Notes: a model not told the origin generated them from the sequence alone. 64,000 bases of DNA from Nocardia mikamii NBRC 108933 (GCF_001613505.1 NZ_BDCM01000012.1:310001-374000), one strand, 5' to 3'; positions 24,791-56,913 are shown, numbered from the stretch's first letter. Translations and numbers: made by a program.

Positions 24791-25276
24791 ATGCCTGCCG
24801 CCGCCCGCCGGAAGGACACCCCACCGCCGCGGACCGGAACCGATGAGCTCGCGGTGCTGCGCGGGTTCCTCGACTATCTGCGCACCGGCGTCGCCGTGAA
24901 GGTCGAGGGCGCACCCGAGCCGCGGGTCCGAGCGGCCGCGGTACCGTCGGGCACCAATCTGCTCGGTCTGCTCGTCCACCTCACGGCCGTCGAACGCTCG
25001 ATGTTCCTCGGCGACAGGGTGACCGACTGGCAGGCGACGTTCCGGGCCGCGCCGGACGACGACGTGGCCGAGGTGGTCGCCCGCTACCGCGACGCGGTCG
25101 CACGCGCGAACGAGGTGCTCGACGGATGCACCGATCCCGCCGCGCCCCTGCCGCGGCGGGGACGCCCGGGCCCCAGCGTCCGCTGGGCTCTGACCCACAT
25201 GATCGAGGAGACCGGCCGCCACGCCGGTCACGCCGATATCCTCCGCGAACTGATCGACGGCGCGACCGGGCGCTGA
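24791..25276 (+). CDS. DinB/DUF664 family protein
   Basis: A 161-residue four-helix-bundle protein with an AAGGAG site ahead of its ATG. Signature: LLGLLVHLTAVERSMFLGDR near the middle and WALTHMIEETGRHAGHADILRELIDG at the C-terminus, giving the three metal-binding histidines typical of DUF664. Members are thiol-dependent transferases or metal-binding proteins of unknown substrate. Divergent from the XRE-cupin regulator, which probably controls it. Confidence 0.8.
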   Translation: MPAAARRKDTPPPRTGTDELAVLRGFLDYLRTGVAVKVEGAPEPRVRAAAVPSGTNLLGLLVHLTAVERSMFLGDRVTDWQATFRAAPDDDVAEVVARYRDAVARANEVLDGCTDPAAPLPRRGRPGPSVRWALTHMIEETGRHAGHADILRELIDGATGR

Positions 25277-25280
25277 GAAT

Positions 25281-26065
25281 TCACCGATCGATGCGCGGCC
25301 GGACGGCGAAGACCTCGTGCATTTCGGTGCCGACCAGACGCGGGTCCTGGCGGGTCTGCGCCGACATGCCCTGCCGCGTGAGCAGGTCGCAGACCTCGCG
25401 CAGACGGCCGTCGCGATCGTGGACCTCGGCCACGACGACGTGGATGCGCCGCCAGTCCGCGGCGGTGATGCCGAGCAGCACATCCCATTCCGCGCGTTCG
25501 ACGTCGACCTTGAGCAAGCCGATCTCGCATCCTCGGCAGTGCTGGTCCAGGATCGCCGATACGGTGGTGACTCCGACCTCCAGCTGTACGCCGTCGTGCA
25601 GCCCCTGCGTGATGACCGCGATGGCGCGGTCGTCCAGCCCGTTGTTGCGCAGATAGGTGGCGGTCGCTTCGTCGTCGGCCGCGCGATCGGCGAAGAAGCC
25701 GGAATTCGCCGTCGCGCGCGGATACCAGGTGAACGGCCGGGTCCCCGGCGTCGCACCGACCGCGGTCCGCAGCGATATCCCGCCGGGAACATGCGCCGCG
25801 ATATTGCGGTCCAGGCATCGGAAGGTCATCGGCACCGGTTCGACCGCGATGACGCGGGTGCCGGGGCAGGTGTCGGCGAACATCATCGCGCTCAGGCCGA
25901 TATTGGCGCCGATGTCGAGCACGACCTCGCCGGGACTGAGGAATTCGGCCGCGTGCCGGTAGAACCCGTCGGCCGCGGTCGTCTCCCCCCACAGCATTCT
26001 GGCTTCGGCAGGGCTGGTGCAGGTCACCGTTCTGCCGTCATCGAGTCGCACGTGTTGCAGAGTGG

Positions 26066-26072
<7 letters not shown>
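25281..26072 (-). CDS. FkbM-family methyltransferase
   Basis: A 263-residue SAM-dependent methyltransferase: EVVLDIGANIGLSAMMFADTCPGTRVIAVEPVPMTF covers motif I and the acidic loop, and IGLLKVDVERAEWDVLLGI is the FkbM signature. Its start overlaps the last seven bases of the NRPS gene, so the two are translationally coupled and the enzyme very probably tailors the NRPS product, most often by O-methylation in this family. It has no carrier-binding domain. It is the last gene of the NRPS transcription unit; the next gene is convergent. Confidence 0.85.
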
Positions 26073-50458
<24,386 letters not shown>

Positions 50459-50545
50459 CGTTTAACCCCTCCTCGAATTCCGAGACACGGAGCACGCACA
50501 CCACCGCCTGTTTCCGTGCGCGGAATTACCCGTTGCGGTACCATC

Positions 50546-50561
50546 AATTGCGAATGCAATT
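50546..50561. promoter_or_regulatory. AT-rich inverted repeat 90 bp upstream of NRPS start
   Basis: AATTGC GAAT GCAATT, perfect 6-bp arms. It is set in the most AT-rich tract of the region and lies 88-103 bases ahead of the NRPS ATG, a sensible place for a promoter or operator. Confidence 0.45.
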
Positions 50562-50655
50562 ACATTTGCGATTCCCCGAGCTGCCGGATTCCCGAATACA
50601 CCCGAGCGCCCGTAACCCCCTTTCGATCACGGGCGGTTCGACGCACACGACGTCA

Positions 50656-50694
50656 CCCCAATCGGAGTCGAGAAGAGGCATTGTCCGATTGGGG
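50656..50694. promoter_or_regulatory. 11-bp perfect inverted repeat upstream of NRPS
   Basis: Arms CCCCAATCGGA (50656-50666) and TCCGATTGGGG (50684-50694) with a 17-base loop. It could bind a dimeric regulator or fold in a long 5' untranslated leader. Confidence 0.5.
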
Positions 50695-50740
50695 GCGTTA
50701 TGTGGATCGTGCGCCTGCCCTGCGTAGCTGAAGACCCCCT

Positions 50741-50758
50741 CTCGCCGAGCTTGGCGAG
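50741..50758. promoter_or_regulatory. Near-palindrome upstream of NRPS
   Basis: CTCGCC GAGCTT GGCGAG: perfect 6-bp outer arms around a nearly symmetric centre. Candidate regulator site. Confidence 0.4.
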
Positions 50759-50851
50759 CACTGTGCGACAACTCTTCGCCGGATTATCAACATGCCGCCA
50801 CGACCTCCGGGCGGCTCGAAAGCCCCACTCGCACAAGGCAAATGAAGGCCC

Positions 50852-50918
50852 TGTCGAGCGGGTTGGAACTACGAGCGATTTGTCCGTATCAAAGTGGATA
50901 GCTTATTGTCGAGCGGGT
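50852..50918. repeat. 12-bp direct repeat upstream of NRPS
   Basis: TGTCGAGCGGGT at 50852-50863 and at 50907-50918, a 55-bp period that is close to five helical turns. Fits two copies of an activator site on one DNA face. Confidence 0.45.
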
Positions 50919-51225
50919 CGAACCCCCCGCCGCGCCACGGTTTCGAAAGCTTGCGTCGGCATTGTGTCCGACCCGGGTAAAACACCCCGGCGAGCATTGT
51001 TTCACCGCTCCACGCGACGATGCCGCGCGGAGTGACCTATTGCGGTCCATGCTGTGCGGAAAACCGTTGCACCGCACCTAGCCGATACTACTGAACAGCG
51101 GCTTTGCTGTCCCGTACTCGCCGTGAAATTCGGCGAGCTCCGAGCATAACCTTCCGATTCGACCGACACCGACAAGGACACCGCGAAAGCTTCGCCCGGC
51201 GGCATCCATACCGGTCGGCGGTGGA

Positions 51226-51552
51226 TTACGGACCGAGAAACAGTCGCTCGTTCGGCAAGCGGTTCTCCGGGAGGCGGCCGTCGATGGTGCCGAGTATGAA
51301 TTCGAGCGTGCACCAGCGCTTGCGCCGCCAGTCCCGGACGATATTGTCCACTGCCGCGGCGGCGGCCCGGTAATCGAAGGCCGTTCCGCCCAGCCAGATA
51401 CGCACGTGCACATCGTTGCGCACCGCGTCCCCGCTGCCGGGCCTCAGCACAGCACCCTGAGGGCCGAGGTCGCGCTGCCGCAGCAGCGCCGCTGCCGATT
51501 CTCTGCGTTCATCTTCGTTCCCGAGCGGTAGTGCCGGCTGACTCCGGTCCAC
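51226..51552 (-). CDS. Hypothetical protein, 108 residues
   Basis: GTG start preceded by GGAGGAAGG. The C-terminal half is well formed (VHVRIWLGGTAFDYRAAAAAVDNIV, RRKRWCTLEFILGTIDG); the N-terminal part is charged (NEDERRESAAALLRQRD). No family recognised. It lies between mftR and the NRPS on the same strand, 767 bp ahead of the NRPS start, so it is not obviously part of that operon. Confidence 0.5.
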   Translation of the reverse strand: MDRSQPALPLGNEDERRESAAALLRQRDLGPQGAVLRPGSGDAVRNDVHVRIWLGGTAFDYRAAAAAVDNIVRDWRRKRWCTLEFILGTIDGRLPENRLPNERLFLGP

Positions 51553-51661
51553 CCTTCCTCCCACGCAGGCGATCGGCGACCGTAGAACTACGTACTTTTC
51601 TACGTAGCCGTGGCCCTCCGCGGCGTCTTCTCCGTAGTCGACACCTTTCCCGCGGTCGTCC

Positions 51662-52291
51662 CTACGTGGTCGCCGGCTCCGCGCCGAATCCGGAACCCCA
51701 ACTCCGCAGCGCGCGGTCGAGAATGTCGGTGAGCTCCTGGTCGGGATGGTCGAGCCAGTGTTCGTATCCCGCGATCGCGACGCCGAGGGCGCAGTGTCCG
51801 GCGACCTGAGCGAGCAGATCACGCGTGCCGATACCCAGCCGGTCGGCCACGAATTCGGCGACCACGTTGCGCCACTCCTGATAGCGCAGCGTCGAATGCG
51901 CCTGCAGCGCGGGAACTTTCAAAATCAGCTCCATGCGCTTGCGATGCCACGGCACCTGAGCCGGGTCGAAGCGGTTGAACTCGACCACCACACCGCGCAC
52001 CGCGTCGGCGACCGGCTGATCGGGCGGGCATCGATCGAACAGTTCGCGCATCGCCTGTAGTTGTTCGCTGAAGTTGCCCCACACCACGTCGTTCTTGGAT
52101 TCGAAGTAGCGGAAGAAGGTCCGCTTGCTGACCCCGACGGCGGCCGCGATGTCCTCGACCGTGGTGTCGTCGAATCCGCGCTGTTCGAACAGCTCGAATG
52201 CGACCCGTTCCAACTCGTCCGCGCTGGTAGAGGGCCTGCGACCCGCCCTGGCGCGCGGTGCGACAGACTTTTCCGCCGTCACCCCTTCCAT
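51662..52291 (-). CDS. mftR: Mycofactocin system TetR regulator MftR
   Basis: A 209-residue TetR protein with HTH RVAFELFEQRGFDDTTVEDIAAAVGVSKRTFFRYFESKNDVVWG; the RTFFRYF/SKNDVVWGNFSEQL tract is typical of MftR. It is divergent from mftA, the standard position. The start is ambiguous: GTG at 52324, ATG at 52309 and ATG at 52291 are all in frame. I prefer 52291 because a 15-bp palindrome overlaps the first two. MftR represses mft genes and is released by acyl-CoA ligands in mycobacteria. Confidence 0.88.
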   Translation of the reverse strand: MEGVTAEKSVAPRARAGRRPSTSADELERVAFELFEQRGFDDTTVEDIAAAVGVSKRTFFRYFESKNDVVWGNFSEQLQAMRELFDRCPPDQPVADAVRGVVVEFNRFDPAQVPWHRKRMELILKVPALQAHSTLRYQEWRNVVAEFVADRLGIGTRDLLAQVAGHCALGVAIAGYEHWLDHPDQELTDILDRALRSWGSGFGAEPATT

Positions 52292-52293
52292 TT

Positions 52294-52308
52294 TGTCACC
52301 CGGTGACA
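52294..52308. promoter_or_regulatory. Candidate MftR operator
   Basis: TGTCACC C GGTGACA, a perfect 7-bp inverted repeat with one central base, in the mftR-mftA intergenic region and 52 bases upstream of mftA. Confidence 0.6.
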
Positions 52309-52359
52309 TTATGCTGTGCCTCACACCCGTTATCCCGATCCCATCCCCTAGGAGCGGTC

Positions 52360-52470
52360 ATGAACGAACCCATCACCAGCCAGACAGTAGTCCCCGCCGA
52401 GGACGCGCTCGTCGAAGACGACCTGCTCGTCGAGGATGTCTCGATCGATGGCATGTGCGGTGTCTACTGA
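52360..52470 (+). CDS. mftA: Mycofactocin precursor peptide MftA
   Basis: A 36-residue peptide gene with GGAG at the right distance from its ATG. The C-terminus is IDGMCGVY, the invariant mycofactocin core whose last Val-Tyr pair is decarboxylated and crosslinked by MftC and released by MftE to give the redox cofactor scaffold. The acidic leader (EDALVEDDLLVEDVS) is the part recognised by MftB. Its 3' end overlaps mftB by 11 bases. Confidence 0.96.
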   Translation: MNEPITSQTVVPAEDALVEDDLLVEDVSIDGMCGVY

Positions 52471-52765
52471 CGGCTTCGATCCGGCCGGCTCCTATCGGCT
52501 CGCGCCCTCGATCTCGCTGCGGCCCGAGCCGTTCGGAGCGCTGGTCTACGACTTCACCACGCGGCGGCTGTCGTTCCTGAAGACCAAGCAGCTGGTGGCG
52601 GTCGTGCAGGGGCTGGCCGAACATCCTTCCGCGGCCGCTGCCGTGGCGGCCGCGGGGGTCGCCGACGCCGAACATCCCCGCTATCTGAGCGCGCTCGCCG
52701 ATCTGCTCGAGGCGGGCACCATCACGCCGCGTCCCGCCGGCCCGGACGAACAGGATCACCGATGA
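52460..52765 (+). CDS. mftB: Mycofactocin peptide chaperone MftB
   Basis: A 101-residue RiPP-recognition-element protein: YRLAPSISLRPEPFGALVYDFTTRRLSFLKTKQLVAVVQGL is the hallmark MftB segment. It binds the MftA leader and presents it to MftC. The GTG at 52460 (VSTDGFDP) overlaps mftA; the ATG at 52448 is an alternative. The stop overlaps the mftC start (ATGA), so A-B-C are translated in series. Confidence 0.93.
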   Translation: MSTDGFDPAGSYRLAPSISLRPEPFGALVYDFTTRRLSFLKTKQLVAVVQGLAEHPSAAAAVAAAGVADAEHPRYLSALADLLEAGTITPRPAGPDEQDHR

Positions 52766-53940
52766 AGCTGGTCGAACATTTCAAACACGGCCTCGACGCC
52801 CCGATCTGCCTGACCTGGGAACTCACCTACGCCTGCAACCTGGCCTGCGAACACTGCCTGTCGTCGTCGGGCCGGCGCGACCCGCGCGAACTGTCCACCG
52901 CCGAATGCAAGGCATTCATCGACGACCTCGAACGCATGCAGGTCTTCTACGTCAACATCGGCGGCGGCGAACCCACCGTCCGCAGCGACTTCTGGGAACT
53001 ACTCGACTACGCGGTCGCCCACCACGTCGGGGTCAAGTTCTCCACCAACGGAGTTCGGCTCACCCCGGAACGGGCCCGGCAGCTGGCCGCGACCGATTAC
53101 GTCGACGTGCAGATCTCCATCGACGGCGCCACCGCCGAGGTCAACGACGCGGTGCGCGGTCCGGGATCCTTCGATACCGCGATGCGGGCCATGGGCAACC
53201 TCGCCGACGCCGGATTCGAGAACTTCAAGATCTCGGTGGTGATGACCCGCCACAACGTGGATCAACTCGACGAGTTCAAGGCCATCGCCGACCGGTTCGG
53301 CGCCCAGCTGCGCATCACGCGGTTGCGTCCCTCGGGGCGGGGTGCCGACGTGTGGAACGAGCTGCACCCGACCACCGACCAGCAGTTGCAGATCTACGAC
53401 TGGCTCGTCGCCCACGGCGAGGGGGTGCTGACCGGGGACTCGTTCTTCCACCTCAACGCGCTCGGCTCCACCCCGATCGCCGGGCTGAACCTGTGCGGGG
53501 CCGGGCGGGTGGTGTGCCTGGTCGATCCGGTCGGCGACGTCTACGCCTGCCCGTTCGCCATCCACGACGAATTCCTCGCCGGCAACGTCCGCGACACCGG
53601 CGGATTCGACAGCGTCTGGCGCACATCGGATCTGTTCGCGCGGCTGCGGCAACCACAAACCGGCGGCGCGTGCATCTCGTGTTCGGCCTACGACACCTGC
53701 CAGGGCGGATGCATGGCCGCGAAATTCTTCACCGGACTCCCCCTCGACGGCCCCGACCCCGAATGCGTGAAGGGCAACGCCGAACTCGCCCTCGCCGGCG
53801 TCGGCGCCAAACCCCAGCCGGACAAGAACCACTCGCGTAGCGCGCCGCGGCGCACGGTCGCCCTCGGCATCCCCACCCGCAGCCGGAGCACCGCGCCTGA
53901 TCGAGCCTGCGACACCAGCCCGCTCGCCGGGCTCACCTGA
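52762..53940 (+). CDS. mftC: Mycofactocin radical SAM maturase MftC
   Basis: A 392-residue radical SAM/SPASM enzyme. The SAM-cluster motif CNLACEHC is at about residues 26-33, GGGEPT follows, and SPASM cysteines occur in LCGAGRVVCLVDPVGDVYACPF and CISCSAYDTCQGGC. It performs oxidative decarboxylation of the C-terminal tyrosine of MftA and then forms the Val-Tyr carbon-carbon bond. The last 45 residues (basic, Ser/Arg/Pro-rich) look like a species-specific extension. Confidence 0.95.
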   Translation: MKLVEHFKHGLDAPICLTWELTYACNLACEHCLSSSGRRDPRELSTAECKAFIDDLERMQVFYVNIGGGEPTVRSDFWELLDYAVAHHVGVKFSTNGVRLTPERARQLAATDYVDVQISIDGATAEVNDAVRGPGSFDTAMRAMGNLADAGFENFKISVVMTRHNVDQLDEFKAIADRFGAQLRITRLRPSGRGADVWNELHPTTDQQLQIYDWLVAHGEGVLTGDSFFHLNALGSTPIAGLNLCGAGRVVCLVDPVGDVYACPFAIHDEFLAGNVRDTGGFDSVWRTSDLFARLRQPQTGGACISCSAYDTCQGGCMAAKFFTGLPLDGPDPECVKGNAELALAGVGAKPQPDKNHSRSAPRRTVALGIPTRSRSTAPDRACDTSPLAGLT

Positions 53941-53959
53941 CAGAAGCCGCTGCGACAAA

Positions 53960-53986
53960 CCGTTGAAACTCTGCACGTTTCAACGG
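53960..53986. promoter_or_regulatory. Perfect hairpin between mftC and mftD
   Basis: CCGTTGAAAC, seven-base loop, GTTTCAACGG. It has perfect 10-bp arms and lies in the 92-bp gap. It could reduce downstream transcription, protect the upstream mRNA, or act as an operator for a second promoter before mftD. Confidence 0.6.
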
Positions 53987-54032
53987 CGTTCAGCCCTGCT
54001 CAAAAGAAATCAATTATAGGACAAGGATTCTC

Positions 54033-55205
54033 ATGGCAAGCACCCGTGACTGGTTCGAATCGGTCGCCGAGGCCCAGCGCCGCGCGAAGAAGCGCGTCCC
54101 CAAACCCGTCTACCTGGCCCTGCTGGCCGGCTCCGAAGCCGGCGCCACCCTCGACGACAACGCCGCCGCCTTCACCGAACTCGGCCTGCATCCCCACATC
54201 GCCGACCTGCCCGCCACCCGCGACCTGAGCACCACCGTTCTCGGACAAGATATTTCGATGCCGGTGATCTGCTCCCCCACCGGCGTCCAGGCGGTCGACC
54301 CCGCCGGTGAGGTCGGCGTCGCACGCGGGGCCGCGATGTCGGGCACCGCGCTCGGCCTGTCCTCGTTCGGATCCAAGCCGATCGAGGAGGTCGTCGCCGC
54401 CAACGACAAGACCTTCTTCCAAATCTATTGGCTCGGAACCAAAGACGAAATGGTCGCCCGCCTCGACCGTGCGCGTGAAGCAGGCGCCAAGGGGATCATC
54501 GTCACCCTCGACTGGGTCTTCGCCACCGCCCGCGACTGGGGCAGTCCAGCGCTCCCCGAACGCGTCGATCTGAAGACCGCCGTACGCTTCGCACCCCAGG
54601 TCGTCACCAAACCCGGCTGGCTGTGGCGCTTCGCCCGCACCGGAAAACTCCCCGACCTCACCACCCCCAACCTCGTCCCGCGCGGGCAGCAGGGCCCGAC
54701 GTTCTTCGGCGCCTACGGCGAATGGATGGGCACCCCGCCGGTCACCTGGGACGACCTGGCCTGGCTGCGGCAGCAATGGGACGGGCCGTTTCTCATCAAG
54801 GGCATCGGCCGCCCCGACGATGCCAAACGCGCCGTCGACATCGGCGCCACCGCCCTGTCCGTCTCCAACCACGGCGGCAACAATCTCGACACCACCCCGG
54901 CCGCGATTCGCATGCTGCCCAGCGTCGTTCAGGCTGTCGGCGGTCAGGTCGAGATCCTGCTCGACGGTGGTGTGCGCCGCGGCAGCGACGTCGTGAAGGC
55001 GCTCGCCCTCGGAGCCGACGCGGTCATGATCGGCCGGCCGTACCTGTGGGGCATGGCCGCCGCCGGGGACCGCGGCGTCCACAACGTCCTCGAAGTCATC
55101 CGCCAGGGCATCGACTCCGCGCTCTACGGACTCGGCCACTCCTCCATCCACGACCTCACCCCCGACGACGTCATCGTCCCCGACGGTTTCACCCGGGGCA
55201 TGTAG
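54033..55205 (+). CDS. mftD: Mycofactocin biosynthesis FMN-dependent dehydrogenase MftD
   Basis: A 390-residue FMN alpha-hydroxyacid oxidase-like protein: PVICSPTGVQAVDPAGEVGVARGAAMSGT, LIKGIGRPDDAKRAVDIGATALSVSNHGGNNLDTTPA (FMN, catalytic SNHGGxxLD motif), LLDGGVRRGSDVVKALALGADAVMIGRPYLWG. MftD oxidatively deaminates the cleaved dipeptide intermediate to pre-mycofactocin. The stop overlaps the start of the SDR gene by one base. Confidence 0.95.
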   Translation: MASTRDWFESVAEAQRRAKKRVPKPVYLALLAGSEAGATLDDNAAAFTELGLHPHIADLPATRDLSTTVLGQDISMPVICSPTGVQAVDPAGEVGVARGAAMSGTALGLSSFGSKPIEEVVAANDKTFFQIYWLGTKDEMVARLDRAREAGAKGIIVTLDWVFATARDWGSPALPERVDLKTAVRFAPQVVTKPGWLWRFARTGKLPDLTTPNLVPRGQQGPTFFGAYGEWMGTPPVTWDDLAWLRQQWDGPFLIKGIGRPDDAKRAVDIGATALSVSNHGGNNLDTTPAAIRMLPSVVQAVGGQVEILLDGGVRRGSDVVKALALGADAVMIGRPYLWGMAAAGDRGVHNVLEVIRQGIDSALYGLGHSSIHDLTPDDVIVPDGFTRGM

Positions 55206-55993
55206 TGGCCCCCGCCCCGGTCGCCATCGTCACCGGTGCCGCGCGGGGCATCGGCGCCGCCACCGTCCACCGGCTCGCCGCCGCGGGCTGGCGTGTCGTG
55301 GCCGTGGACATCTGCCGCGACGACCCCGTTCTCGGCTATCCGCTCGGCACCCGCGATCAGCTCGCGGCGGTGGCCGCCGCGCATGCGGGGACAGTCCTCG
55401 ACGTCGAATCGGATGTGCGCGATATCGAAAGCCTCGATCGCACAGTGGAACTCGCGATGGACAGTTTCGGACGGCTCGACGCGGCCGTCGCCGCCGCAGC
55501 CGTCATGACCGGCGGCCGCCCGCTCTGGGAAACCAGCCACGCCGACTGGGCGCCGATGTTCGACATCGGCGTCCACGGCACCGCCAACCTCGCCCGGGTC
55601 GCCATCCCCGCCATGCTCGCCCGACCCGAACCTCGCACCGGCCGCTTCATCGCCCTCGCCTCCGCGGCCGCCCACCACGGCATGTGGCACCTCTCCGGTT
55701 ACAACGCGGCCAAACACGCCGTCGTCGGCCTGATCAAAGGACTCGCCCACGACCTGCGCGGCACCGGCATCACCGCCACCGCCGTCTCCCCCGGCTCCAC
55801 CCGCACCGCCCTGCTCACCGAAACCGCCCGCCTCTACCACCTCGACACCGTCGACGACTTCGCCTCCCATCAACTCCTCGACCGCATCCTCGAACCGGAC
55901 GAGGTCGCCGCCACCATCGCATGGCTGTGCACCCCCGACTCCGCCGCCGTCACCGGAAGTGTGGTGCACGCCGACGGGGGATTCGTGTCGTGA
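55205..55993 (+). CDS. Mycofactocin-coupled short-chain dehydrogenase
   Basis: A 262-residue SDR: Rossmann motif TGAARGIGAATVHRLAAAGWRVVAVD, active-site tract LASAAAHHGMWHLSGYNAAKHAVVGL with the Tyr-x-x-x-Lys, and C-terminal VTGSVVHADGGFVS. An insertion after the first helix (ICRDDPVLGYPLGTRDQLAAVAAAHAG) fits the SDR subfamilies found beside mycofactocin genes, which hold non-exchangeable NAD(H) and depend on mycofactocin for re-oxidation. The GTG start overlaps the mftD stop by one base. Confidence 0.88.
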   Translation: MAPAPVAIVTGAARGIGAATVHRLAAAGWRVVAVDICRDDPVLGYPLGTRDQLAAVAAAHAGTVLDVESDVRDIESLDRTVELAMDSFGRLDAAVAAAAVMTGGRPLWETSHADWAPMFDIGVHGTANLARVAIPAMLARPEPRTGRFIALASAAAHHGMWHLSGYNAAKHAVVGLIKGLAHDLRGTGITATAVSPGSTRTALLTETARLYHLDTVDDFASHQLLDRILEPDEVAATIAWLCTPDSAAVTGSVVHADGGFVS

Positions 55994-56112
55994 CCGCCGA
56001 GCTCCCCGGTGACCGACCAGCGGTCGCGGCCGCTCACATCCATTCCGGCGCAGCGATTCCCAGCCCCGAGTCGTGGGCGAGTGTGGCCACGGTCAGTCCG
56101 CAGAGTGCGTAG
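55990..56112 (+). CDS. Short coupled frame at the expected mftE position
   Basis: A GTG overlaps the SDR stop (GTGA), a typical coupled start, but the frame closes after 40 codons. It lacks the GSTEQHGPHLPL motif that marks MftE near its N-terminus, and no MftE or MftF sequence follows. I read this as either a truncated remnant of a lost downstream mycofactocin gene or a chance frame. Confidence 0.3.
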   Translation: MTAELPGDRPAVAAAHIHSGAAIPSPESWASVATVSPQSA

Positions 56113-56144
56113 AGGGATCTTGTTTCGCCGCCGCCCGTGCCGTA

Positions 56145-56510
56145 CTACCGGCCCGCCGGCGGGTCCGGGGCGAGCGGATTCACCGCACCATGGTCCGGCG
56201 CATAACCGCCGCCCCGCTCGTACGTGGACCGACCGGAAAGGTCGTGAATATCGGTGATATCCGCCAGTTCCGGCGGAACCCGCCCACGGAGATGTCCGAG
56301 GTCGGGCACGATCAGCAGCTCGATCCGATGGGCCGACAGGTGATCGAGCAGGGCCTCCGGAACGATCAGGCTGCCGCTCTCGGTCAGCCCGATGTAGACA
56401 TAGCCGAGCCGTCGGGCGACTGCCCGCATCGGCAGATCGAACCGGTGCGCGGTTTTCACGAGGTCCACACAGACGTAACCCATTGCTTGTGCGGAGATTT
56501 CATCGTCCAT
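56145..56510 (-). CDS. Hypothetical protein, 121 residues
   Basis: Reads MGYVCVDLVKTAHRFDLPMRAVARRLGYVYIG then LDHLSAHRIELLIVPDLGHLRGRVPPELADITDIHDL: an alternating alpha/beta pattern reminiscent of the resolvase-like fold, but with no catalytic serine region. Small proteins of this kind are frequent in nocardiae near HTH/TPR-type regulators. AAGGCG precedes the ATG; another ATG lies 21 bases upstream. Last gene of a three-gene minus-strand operon. Confidence 0.6.
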   Translation of the reverse strand: MDDEISAQAMGYVCVDLVKTAHRFDLPMRAVARRLGYVYIGLTESGSLIVPEALLDHLSAHRIELLIVPDLGHLRGRVPPELADITDIHDLSGRSTYERGGGYAPDHGAVNPLAPDPPAGR

Positions 56511-56527
56511 CGCATCGCCTTGCGAAG

Positions 56528-56674
56528 TCATCGGTCTTCGTTCTCGATCCGCCGGCGAATGGCGTCGACCTTGCGGTCCTTCGGAATGCGCTGCGGGACA
56601 AACAAGGTAGCAACCAGAACGACCAGCGGTAGACCGATGCAGACGGCGAAGCCGCACAAAGCCCATCCGGTCAT
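56528..56674 (-). CDS. Tiny single-pass membrane protein, 48 residues
   Basis: Strong GGAGGAAAGG site before the ATG. One hydrophobic helix (ALCGFAVCIGLPLVVLVATLFV) followed by a basic tail (RIPKDRKVDAIRRRIENEDR). Its start overlaps the stop of the upstream winged-helix gene (ATGA). Function unknown; possibly a membrane anchor or partner of its operon neighbours. Confidence 0.65.
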   Translation of the reverse strand: MTGWALCGFAVCIGLPLVVLVATLFVPQRIPKDRKVDAIRRRIENEDR

Positions 56675-56913
56675 GACTGCCTTTCCTCCAGCGCCCGGCG
56701 ACCGCGTTCGCTGATCTGCCACCGCGCCCGTGAACTGCTGAAAACAACGAATCCGCGCGTTGACAGGCGAGTAAGCGCGACGCGTACACGCCACCCCGCC
56801 GATGCCGCATCCCGGCGAATTTGCCCGGTGGTCAACAGACCACCGGGTGCCAGCAGCGACAGCACCACAGAATCCGATCTGTTCATTTTCGGCTTCATCG
56901 GCAGTCCCACCAT
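56671..56913 (-). CDS. Small winged-helix-like protein
   Basis: An 80-residue protein reading NRSDSVVLSLLAPGGLLTTGQIRRDAASAGWRVRVALTRLSTRGFVVFSSSRARWQISERGRRAL, a PadR/MarR-like wing layout (helices then a beta wing ending in an arginine helix). ATG at 56913 is preferred for the GAAGG upstream; ATGs at 56898 and 56886 are possible. Translationally coupled to the membrane protein gene and divergent from the large regulator. Confidence 0.6.
   Translation of the reverse strand: MVGLPMKPKMNRSDSVVLSLLAPGGLLTTGQIRRDAASAGWRVRVALTRLSTRGFVVFSSSRARWQISERGRRALEERQS

Larger units (their letters stand above)
50459..51225. other. 767-bp gene-free regulatory region upstream of the NRPS
   Basis: No convincing coding frame on either strand. 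It is less GC-rich than its surroundings near 50540-50580 and holds several inverted repeats and one 12-bp direct repeat (listed separately). It must contain the NRPS promoter reading leftwards; the gene on its right side also reads leftwards and ends at 51226. Confidence 0.7.
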
